A DNA stretch of 64,000 nt. Origin: Entoloma clypeatum (lineage: Eukaryota > Basidiomycota > Agaricomycetes > Agaricales > Entolomataceae). The stretch's first letter is position 1, and each line of letters begins with the position of its first letter. Under the pieces are notes generated by a model. The model saw nothing but the letters and a program-made list of their open reading frames with translations, did not search any database and had not been told where the DNA came from. The DNA lies in the NCBI GenBank assembly GCA_963565915.1, contig OY751495.1, forward strand, positions 2,418,001-2,482,000. Direction: 5' to 3'. The translations under genes and the position numbers were made by a program. Below, in pieces: positions 53,118-61,405 of this stretch.

Positions 53118-53948
53118 CTAGAGACGAACACATAGATGAGTGGGCCCTAAAAGTAATTCATAAAGAAGCTGACCACTTTCTGGCATGGATTGCTGCAACG
53201 CCTTCTCAAGGGCGCCTCTGATATGGCTTTCCGTAAACAGCTCCTTCACAACGGCGACAGAGAGCACTGCAGCTGCCCAATTTTGACAATTGAAATCGCC
53301 GTTAGGTTGCACGACGCCCACGTTCCACGCGATGGCCTCCAGCAACTGACGCTGTGCCAACGTGAGCTCGCCGAGCTCGAGAGGAAGAAATCCATCGACA
53401 TGGGTCTCCGCTGTTGTCACAAAGTGCTCGACAGTCATGGGCCCATAATTAACAAGGTATCCAGCCTTTTCCACTCTCAAAACGTCATTCTTGCGCAGTT
53501 CCAGGCAACGTACAGCTTGACGAGGGGGTCGGCTCCTGCTGAAAACTGTCCATCGAATCGCCCAATGTCTTTCGCGAGCCGGGAGATCCCCTTTATGCTT
53601 GTGCACCATGAGGTACACCCGTTTGATGATATCCTCGTCTGGACAGAAGAAAGCATTGTCAATTGGGCGGATATAACCGTCATTGAGGGGCTTGTCGATA
53701 TTGAGCCGATCGAGGGAAAGAAAAGAGAGGTAGGGTTCGGAGCTGAATCCTTTAAATGGCCAAGAATAAGGTGGGTCCGATGCAGAGCCATCGAGCCTAG
53801 GAAGAAGATCATTTCTTGTCTGGATATCATCGAGAAAAGCTTCGTCATAGATTGTCAGAGGAAGATCCTGCACAATCACCAATGACGACGTCCGATGCGA
53901 CGCACGTCGACTCGGGCAATTCTCTGGGCGGTGATCTTGGAATTGCAT
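53118..53948 (-). CDS. Unrecognised protein with a His...NCQNW (papain-fold-like) pattern
   Basis: An uninterrupted frame of 276 aa from ATG 53948 (MQFQDHRPENCPSRRASHRT). Mid-protein it has ERHWAIRWTVFSRSRPP and, about 110 residues later, GDFNCQNWAAAVLSVAVVK. A conserved His followed by a Cys in an N-C-x-x-W/F setting is the arrangement of circularly permuted NlpC/P60-like (LRAT/PPPDE-type) thiol hydrolases; this is a structural analogy, not a match I can test. The frame stays open further upstream to 54044, but that part lies inside the foldback element at 53951-54856, so the natural 5' end may be lost or the element may now provide the 5' leader. Confidence 0.55.
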   Translation of the reverse strand: MQFQDHRPENCPSRRASHRTSSLVIVQDLPLTIYDEAFLDDIQTRNDLLPRLDGSASDPPYSWPFKGFSSEPYLSFLSLDRLNIDKPLNDGYIRPIDNAFFCPDEDIIKRVYLMVHKHKGDLPARERHWAIRWTVFSRSRPPRQAVRCLELRKNDVLRVEKAGYLVNYGPMTVEHFVTTAETHVDGFLPLELGELTLAQRQLLEAIAWNVGVVQPNGDFNCQNWAAAVLSVAVVKELFTESHIRGALEKALQQSMPESGQLLYELLLGPTHLCVRL

Positions 53949-53950
53949 AA

Positions 53951-54856
53951 CACAGCGGGACCAGACTAATGTACACCTCGAAAACATTGTAAACAAATAA
54001 CAATCTAATATAGAATTTATTTGCTGACCACATTGTGGGAACACAAGTAAAATCCATTTTTAATAATTATTTAATGTGCTCTGCATGTTTCCACTGAGCA
54101 AATGCAAAAGAAAATGCAAAATGTGATTGTGATGTGGCCCCGATATTTCCTTCTCTCAAATGGAGATCCCATTCAAAACTCAAACCACTTGTTTATCCTT
54201 TATGAGAACTGAGTTTGATCCCAGCTTACATAGCAGGAACATGCTGAACAAATTATTTATTTGATCCCTATGTTCTACCCTCATGCATGAAATTCCCATT
54301 GACAAAGAACATTTTAAAAGAAATGACAGTGAAGTCATCATGAGATTGGCAATCACATGATTTGTATATTTTCAATCTTCTTCTTTGTTTGAGAAAACAT
54401 TTTAAAGACTACAAAGGATGTGATGGGTACATTTTAAACATAGCAGCAGTGTGGTTGCCAATCACATCATGGACTCAGTGTGATTTCTTTTAAAATGTCC
54501 TTTGTCAATGGGAATTTCGTGCATGAGGGTAGAACATAGGGATCAAATAAATAATTTGTTCAGCATGTTCCTGCTATATAAGCTGGGATCAAACTCAGTT
54601 CTCATAAAGGATAAACAAGTGGTTTGATTTTTGAATGGGATCTCCATTTGAGAGAAGGAAATATCAGGGCCACATCACAATCACATTTTGCATTTTCTTT
54701 TGCATTTGCTCAGTGGAAACATGCAGAGCACATTGAATAATTATTAAAAATGGATTTTACTTGTGTTCCCACAATGTGGTCAGCAAATAAATTCTATATT
54801 AGATTGTTATTTGTTTACAATGTTTTCGAGGTGTACAGTGGTCCAGTCCTGCTGTG
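53951..54856. mobile_element. Foldback element with CACTA-like ends (906 bp)
   Basis: Two arms of about 405 bp (53951-54357 and 54451-54856) are inverted copies of each other with a spacer of about 93 bp. Ends are CACAGCGGGACC and, inverted, CACAGCAGGACT. CACAG fits the CMCWR end consensus of CACTA elements. The flank TAA occurs at 53948-53950 and 54857-54859, a 3-bp duplication as expected for that superfamily. No transposase is encoded. The arms have diverged slightly. Confidence 0.75.
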
Positions 54857-54889
54857 TAACCAATCGTGCAACTCGACCTTGAACGAGCT

Positions 54890-55600
54890 TATTAACCTGT
54901 GCTTCGCTATGGCAGTGAGCATTGCTCGCGGTGCTCGCAAAAGCTCACAACCGTTGAGCTTCACACAGGTCACAGCTCGTTGGGGGCTGTGCCCCCAAAC
55001 CCCTGCTGCGAGTTTTTGTGCTCGCCAAGGCTCGCCATATCCTATTTCTAGGGTTCCCCCCCTCCAGGGGGGAGGGGGTGGGGGGTGGAGTTCATTGAAC
55101 TTATTCTCTTAACCTTGGCACTCACCAAGGCTCACAGAGTAAGTATCTTTACACAATGTGTCATGGCGCTCGGACCTGAGGCCCTCACTTGTCTGGATTA
55201 ACCCATGCTTTGCTACGGCAGTGAGCATTGCTCACAACCGTTGAGCTTCACATGGTTCACAGCTCGTTGGGGGCTGCCCCCCCAAACCCCTGCCGCCGTA
55301 TATATTCTTGTGCTTGCCAAGGCTCGCCATATCCTATTTCTAGGGTTTCCCCCCCTCCAGGGGGAGGGGGTGGGGGATGCCAAGGCTCCTGCCTGTATAC
55401 AAATTTTGTGCTCGCCAAGGCTCACAGAGTAAGTATCTTTATGCAATGTGTTTTGGTGCTCAGACCTGCGGCCCTCGCTTGTCTGGTGGAATAGTAACAC
55501 TTTATGCAATGTGTCATGGCACTCAGACCTGCGGCCCTCGCTTGTGCAGCAGTAACATAATATGGTCCTCAGACTGCCTGCCCTTGCTTGTGTGCCCAAG
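54890..55600. repeat. Tandem/interspersed GC-rich repeat array
   Basis: A unit of about 230 bp (GAGCATTGCTC..., GCTCGTTGGGGGCTG, CGCCAAGGCTCGCCATATCC, TCTAGGGTT, CCTCCAGGGGG) appears at about 54910-55130 and 55215-55430. Each is followed by a shorter unit (CTCACAGAGTAAGTATCTTT ... CCCTCGCTTGTCTGG) at 55131 and 55428. Further partial copies lie at about 55497-55550 and 55560-55600. Short CCCCCTCCAGGGGG palindromes recur. Apparent ORFs here are by-products of the repeat. Confidence 0.75.
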
Positions 55601-56037
55601 GACTCACCCAAACAACCAAAAAAGCGCCACATGGCAACCTTGATGGGAGAAATGCAGCCATTGCATGGTGCCAAGGCATAGACCCTGAGACAGGGCACCA
55701 TCAAGGGTCCATCAAAATCAGGAAAAAAGATTCGCACTCTGTGCTCACACAGGAAATAAGGTTCGTGCTGCGCACTCACCATGGGAGGACGAAAAGCTGA
55801 CCAATTTCTTATGTAATTTTACATAAGACTTACATAAAACTTATATAACTTTGTCGCATTCTTGGTCAGAATTGGTCAGACTTTTCTCACTATTGTCAAA
55901 ATGTCAAGCAACCACCTTCCTGAGTTGAGACTCCGATCACGATTGCATTGGGTGATTTATTGAGGGCAGATAAAGTAGTACAAGAGGAATTGCGAAAGCT
56001 ATTGACTAGGAAGAGAGTACCTGCGAACATTTGAGCG
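55601..56037. other. Region upstream of the lineage E element
   Basis: No gene seen. Contains an AT-rich palindrome CTTATGTAATTTTACATAAG at 55808-55827 followed by ACTTATATAACTTTG, which could be promoter sequence of the decayed element downstream. Confidence 0.35.
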
Positions 56038-56654
56038 TTGAACCTACTAGATTCAATGGACAACAGCCAGTTGTCATATTGGAAAAAGTTTGCCCAAACA
56101 AACGAACTAGAAGATATAGTTAAAGTAGATGAATTGCCAGTGGCGTCATTCATGATCATGGAACAGACTGTAAACAACCTACCTGTCAGTTCGGTGGTCG
56201 TCTCGGACCCCGTCTTACAGTATCTCGAGAGTTTGCCGCCTGGGACAGCACCTAAACCAGTATATGTCGCACAGAAATCGCAGAGTCTCTGGACAGTAAG
56301 TGCCGTGGTGAATGGAATGATGGAAGAACAATGTATTCTTGATGGAGGCTCCCAGATTGTCTCAATGTCAAAGGCTGCAGCCATCACGATGAGGCTTTCG
56401 TCCATATGCAAAGTGCCAATAAGCAAATCGAAAAGTCGCTGGGACTATCGCGAAATGTGCCGTTCCGTTTTGATCACATTGTAGTCTATCTGCAGGTCCA
56501 TATTATAAATGAGCCAGCCTATAGAGTGCTTTTGGGGCGACCTTTTGACGTGGTAACTTGTAGTAATTATCAAAATGATAGAGATGGAGGACAACTCCTG
56601 ACCATCAAGTGTCCGAATACTAGTCAGAAGATCACGATCGCGACGTCAGAATGA
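56038..56654 (+). pseudogene. Lineage E Ty3 element: protease region
   Basis: Reads EQCILDGGSQIVSMSKAAA in the place of a retropepsin active site (Asp-Gly-Gly instead of Asp-Ser/Thr-Gly), then after a frame change VYLQVHIINEPAYRVLLGRP, the usual C-terminal flap and LLGRP of a Ty3-type protease. At least one frameshift near 56405-56480. Confidence 0.6.
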
Positions 56655-57055
56655 GGAAAGGATCCTGATCTATTGAAGAGGAAACGGCCCACCACTGAAG
56701 CAGATGGTACGGGTTTTCAATCTTCGATGAACTGATCGGCCACCAGGGAGAGATAATTATAAACATTGATTCTAGCGATATTGAGAGACCATATATAGTG
56801 GCTTATGGCATTGCAGAAAATGGAAAATTTACGAGAGATGAAATTAGAGACCTGTATCTTGAAGCGTCGTGAGATAGTGTCGTGGATGAGAATGCACAGG
56901 CCCTTTTAGGGGCATATTGGGACGGAAAATTGAGGGAACATCCAGAATGGCTTCATGATAATGAACAAGAAATATTAAACCAATATCATGGTGGGATTGT
57001 ACAAGTGCTAGCGGGTAAGAAATATAAACCCGTCAACAAAAAGGTGTGACCAGTA

Positions 57056-59270
57056 TTGGGAGAGTTGTCCGAGACATTTTGCATAGTTCGTGAGATAAAA
57101 GGGGACCTCCTTGCTGAGTTACCAAAGTTGAACCCAAAACCACCGGGGTTTGCGCCCAAGGGTTGCTCCACCCAGGAAAGGATGGAGCACATGGACAGTA
57201 TACACGACCATGATTTTCTCTGGAAAGAAGAAATGAAACTAGTACATCATTTATTGAGTGAACAGAATCAGGCATTTGCATGGGATGATTCGGAGCGTGG
57301 TAGATTTCACGAGGATTTCTTTTCTCCGGTACAGATATCCGTGGTACCGCACACTCCGTGGGTACTAAGAAATATTCCTATTCCACCTGGGATACATGAT
57401 GAAGTGTGTAAGATAATAAGGACAAAGATGGCCGCAGGCGTGTACGAACCGTCGAATTCCTCATACAGATCCCGGTGGTTCTGTGTATTGAAAAAGGATG
57501 GCAAGAGTCTCCGTATCGTCCACAGTTTAGAACCGTTGAACCAAGTCACTATAGCACATTCGGGCCTTCCCCCGGCAATGGAGGAATTAGCCAAACATTT
57601 TGCGGGACGTGCTTGTGGTGGAATGTTTGATCTCTATGTGGGATATGACGAGTGAAAGTTAGCGGTCCAGTCTCGCAACTTGACTACATTTCAGACGCCA
57701 TTCGGTGTCAAAGACTGGTTACTTTACCAATGGGTTGGACAAATTCGGTACCGATATTTCACGATGATGTTACATATATATTGCAGGACGAAATACCAGA
57801 TGTTACTATTCCCTACATTGACGATGTGGCGGTTCGCAGCCCATCTACGCGATATGAGTTGCCTGATGGCAGATACAAAACTATAGAAGAAAATCCAGGC
57901 ATTAGGCGATTTGTATGGGAACATGTACAGAATGTGAATAGAGTGTTACAGAGGATGCGGTATAGTGGAGGAACATTCTCTGGGTATAAGTCGCTAGTAT
58001 GCGCGAGCGAGATAGTGGTAGTTGGCCATCGTTGCACATATGAAGAACGGAGACCCGAGACAGATAGGTTCAGAGTTATAAGCCACTGGGGACCTTGCAA
58101 AGATATACATGATGTGCGGTCGTTCCTTGGAATGGCTGGCACTTGTCAAAACTTTATCAGAAGAAGGCGGAACCTCTAGTCAAGTTGACACAAAGTCGTG
58201 AACTCTTTGTCTGGGGATCTGAACAGGAGGAGGCCATGCAAGACATAAAGGATGCTTTAGCGGCGTCCCCCGTGATCAAGCCAATAGATTATCATGGTGG
58301 AGGTGTGGTGGTCCTTTGCATAGACTCCTCATGGCAGGTGGTTGGCTTCTATATCTGTCAAGAGGATGAGGGTGATTCTAAGAAGAGGACATACACAAAA
58401 TTCGCATCGATAACACTAAATGAGTGTGAGGCGAGATATTCACAACCAAAGTGAGAATTGTATGGTTTATTTTGTGCATTGAAGGAAGCAAAGTTTTGGC
58501 TCTTGGGCTGTCGGAACCTGGTTATAGAGACCGATGTGAAGTATATCAAGGGGATGCTCAATAATCCTGGTCTTGGACCAAACGCTGCTATAAATTGGTG
58601 GATTGATTACATTTTGATGTTCCACTTCACACTAAGGCATGTGCCAGGCAAGACCTTCGCACCCGATGGTCTATTGAGGCAAGAAGCGCAACTGGGGGAT
58701 GAAACCTACCATATTGAGGAGGACTGGGTGGATGAACCAGATGGACCGCCATGGTACAAGTATCCCGATAAGGAAAATGGTATCCCTAATGCGGAAAAGA
58801 ATGACCCGTTAGAGTTCGACAAGTTTAAAACAAAGATAGACACACGTGGTGGTTATCTTTGGGCTACGTTGGTTAAAGACTTCCAGGGAGAGCTTGCTGA
58901 CGCTTGCGAGAGATCAAATATTGAACGATTATATCTTGAGCGAGTGTGTAAGGCCGGGCTGCTCTCGCAATTCGTGGGGGAACCGGCGTTGCCCGACGAC
59001 TCTTTGAAATGGGATGAATCAATGTGAGAACCTTATGATGGCTGGCTCTATAGAAGAGGTAGCGAGGGAAAGCACAAACTAATGGTCAAAAAGGGGCATC
59101 ACATGGACATGATGAGGGTGTCCCATGATAGCCTTGCGCACCGCGGCTTCTATGCAACAAGGAGCTTATTGCGCAAAGATTCTGGTGGCCGGAATATGAA
59201 CACGATGAAACGAAGGAAGTGAGTCTGGGGATGAGCGCGAGCGATATCTCTATCACACACACAAACACCA
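57056..59270 (+). pseudogene. Lineage E Ty3 element: RT, RNase H and start of integrase
   Basis: Decayed Pol in several frames. RT begins YEPSNSSYRSRWFCVLKKDG (57440) and continues to a TGA at 57653; the catalytic core PYIDDVAVRSP follows near 57812. RNase H shows VVVLCIDSSWQVVGFYIC (58305) and [18 protein letters not shown] (58630). An integrase finger-like HHMDMMRVSHDSLAHRGFYA lies near 59098, after which homology stops. Its sequence differs clearly from families A-C, so it is a separate, old lineage. It is truncated at 59347 by a family A LTR. No LTRs of its own are visible. Confidence 0.75.
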
Positions 59271-59347
59271 AACACAACAACGAAGACCAAACAAGTCTTG
59301 TGATGCGTACTTCTCAATCGATATAGTTCAGGGTGATGAGTGCGATC

Positions 59348-60009
59348 TGTTACGGACTCTACGGTATGAGGACCACATCATATCTTTTACTTATCGGCCC
59401 GACTCGGCGCCCTCTTACGAACTTACTATGTCTAATGTCTACTTTCGCAACCTTCGATTCCCAGTCTGACTCATTACCTTACTTCGTCATCCCCTTTAGT
59501 ATACTTCGCTCCCACGCTGACTCGCTTTCCGCAGTCAGCTTACTCACTGTACATAGCCTTCTGCAGTCGCCTTACTCATGCGCACTGCCTTCCGCAGTAC
59601 TGACTCATCCGCTACCGCCTATAGTCAGTACCTATATAAACCTCTTGTACTGTAGTAGATTCCTTAGATTTAGCAAAGTGATTGCTAAATCTAAGGAATG
59701 TAGCTATGGTACATGGGGTTTATATAGTACTGGCTATGAGCGGTAGCGAGTGAGTCAGTAGCTGCGGAAGGCAGTGCGGATGAGTCAGTAACTGCGGAAA
59801 GGCAGTGCGAAGTGAGTCAGACGACTGCGGACTGAGTAATCCCTACTGCGGAGTGCGAGTCAGCGCGGGAGCGAAGTATACTAAAGGAGAATGGTAGAGT
59901 AAAGGTAAATGAATAAGCGGTCTGATGAGTCAAAGAAATAACGAAGGTACAATGCAAGGGAAAAGTGCGTAACATACAAACCGGTAAGTCCGTAACATTA
60001 AGCATAACA
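59348..60009. repeat. Family A LTR palindrome (two LTRs head to head)
   Basis: A plus-strand family A LTR (TGTTACGG at 59348) runs to TTTAGCAA at about 59676 and switches at once into an inverted family A LTR (59677-59997, ending CCGTAACA). The last 12 bases of the plus LTR (TTAAGCATAACA) follow at 59998-60009. Both LTRs lack the matching segment of about 60 bp nearest the centre, leaving an almost perfect palindrome with arms of about 320 bp. Confidence 0.85.
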
Positions 60010-60011
60010 AG

Positions 60012-60022
60012 TTGCTAAATCT
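60012..60022 (+). other. Family A primer binding site, second copy
   Basis: TTGCTAAATCT, two bases inside the LTR end at 60009, as at 1309-1319. Complementary to AGATTTAGCAA in the LTR. Confidence 0.7.
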
Positions 60023-60516
60023 CGTTAGGTTCGCCCAGAGCGAAGAGAGCAACTATCAGACGAGTCAAGACATTGCGCTTCTTTCAAGACTTTACCAGTA
60101 ACCCATTCAGCACGCCAGAAGCCCGACAGGAGGAGCTAAGTCCTCGAGACAGTATCGATTTTACACTCATCCAGCAGTACATCGAATCGGAGATCCGTCG
60201 CATCCTACAGCAGGTGCTTGGCGAAGAACTAGAGAACAACGAGCATCGCCCCCACGGCGAGATAGCAGAGAGCATCCATCTTGCTCGGCAACACCAGATC
60301 GCGTGTTACAACGCCCGACAGAACGAACTCGAAAGCTTTCGTGTTCAAGAAGGACCTCAGACAGGTCGGATCACAGAGATCAGAGAGTTTATCGGTGTCC
60401 AGACAACCATTATCAGAAGATTGATTAGGACGCTCACATCGAGACGTCCCAGAGCCACATCATCACGTCTTACTCAAAGCAGCAGATCTACGCCCACTTC
60501 ACCACCGAAGAACAAC
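60023..60516 (+). pseudogene. Family A gag, 5' part (clean but truncated)
   Basis: An open frame reading RFFQDFTSNPFSTPEARQEE and RDSIDFTLIQQYIESEIRRI, colinear with 1340-1860 but with Arg codons where that copy has TGA stops. There is no ATG at the start of the frame (the first in-frame alternative is TTG 60073). The gene is cut at 60516 by the inverted family A element. Confidence 0.75.
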
Positions 60517-60884
60517 TGTTATGCGTAACAAACCGTTCCAAGGTTCGGGCAGAGTATGCAGGAAGATGGAAAGGCGAAGAGCAATGTGATTGCTAAATCT
60601 AAGGAATCTAGCTATAGTACAAAGGGTTTATATAGGTACTGACTATAGGCGATAGCATATGAGTCAGTGCTGCGCAAGGCAGTGTATCTGAGTAAGATAA
60701 CTGCGGAAGGCAGTGCGTCTGAGTAAGACGACTGCGGAATGAGTCAGACAGCTGCGGAAAGCGAGTCAGCGCGGGAGCGAAGTATACTAAAGGAAATAAA
60801 GTATAATACGATATGTGTAAGCGGGGGCCGATGAGTAAAAGTGAAAAAGTAAGCATATATGTCCGTAGTCGTTAGTCCGTAACA
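60517..60884 (-). repeat. Family A LTR, 3' LTR of the minus element
   Basis: 368 bp, TGTTACGGACTAACGACTAC at 60884 to GCATAACA at 60517 on the minus strand. It shows more differences from the other family A LTRs than they do from each other, so it is a sub-family. TGAGTCA occurs here too (near 60660 and 60739). Confidence 0.88.
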
Positions 60885-60921
60885 TGTTCCCCTCCTCAAG
60901 GTCTGTGTCCTCACAGACTAC

Positions 60922-61290
60922 CTACTCCCATCCATCGTTGCCATTTGGATCGGCCCAGGCAGGGTCAACTCGGTTACCCCAATCCTTTATTAGTTCATCG
61001 TTTACCGCCGTGGCAAACTCTAAACCTCGAACGGCGAGGCGAAGGCGTCGGTTCTCGACAGCAAGGGTGTTGGTATAGTTTTTGAGGATGAGTTTCTCCT
61101 CAGCGGTGGGGGCGGTTGGCAAATCGGAAAGGGTATGAAGGCGGATATGCATCTGCCGGTGAAGGATGTCGGCAACGGAGGTTTCGAGCGCATGGATCTG
61201 GTCGCGCATGGAGAGCGCTTCGCCGATGAGGGTGGTGATGGTGGGGTTGATATCGGAAGCATCGGTGGAGGCGGCGGTGATGTTGGACAT
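60922..61290 (-). CDS. Family A accessory ORF Z, intact
   Basis: A 122-aa protein between pol and the 3' LTR. Start ATG 61290, 115 nt after the pol stop. Predicted mostly helical with heptad-like spacing (MRDQIHALETSVADILHRQM and EEKLILKNYTNTLAVENRRL), ending in an acidic, Trp-containing tail (WADPNGNDGWE). The decayed copy at 19455-19821 keeps the start, order and end. Conservation across two copies in opposite orientation supports a functional gene. The role is unknown; a small coiled-coil partner of Gag or an envelope-less accessory factor are guesses. No membrane segment or signal peptide is seen, so it is not an envelope-type protein. Confidence 0.6.
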   Translation of the reverse strand: MSNITAASTDASDINPTITTLIGEALSMRDQIHALETSVADILHRQMHIRLHTLSDLPTAPTAEEKLILKNYTNTLAVENRRLRLAVRGLEFATAVNDELIKDWGNRVDPAWADPNGNDGWE

Positions 61291-61405
61291 GGCAGAAATG
61301 ATGTTTGAAAGGTATAAGAAGAACGGCGTGTTGGGCGAGAAGAGTTGGAGCGGGGAACTCGATGTGACAGAAGTCGATGTGGAAAATGGCTCAAAGTTTG
61401 TTCTT

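Noticed and set aside
54750..55112. 120-codon ORF starting MDFTCVPTMWSANKF, also seen at 54057-53845
   Set aside because: Both are the inverted arms of the foldback element; the similarity is due to the palindrome, not to a gene family.
56038..59270. Lineage E as a retroviral or pararetroviral remnant
   Set aside because: The order protease, RT, RNase H, integrase and the fungal context fit a Ty3-type retrotransposon; no envelope or movement protein is seen.
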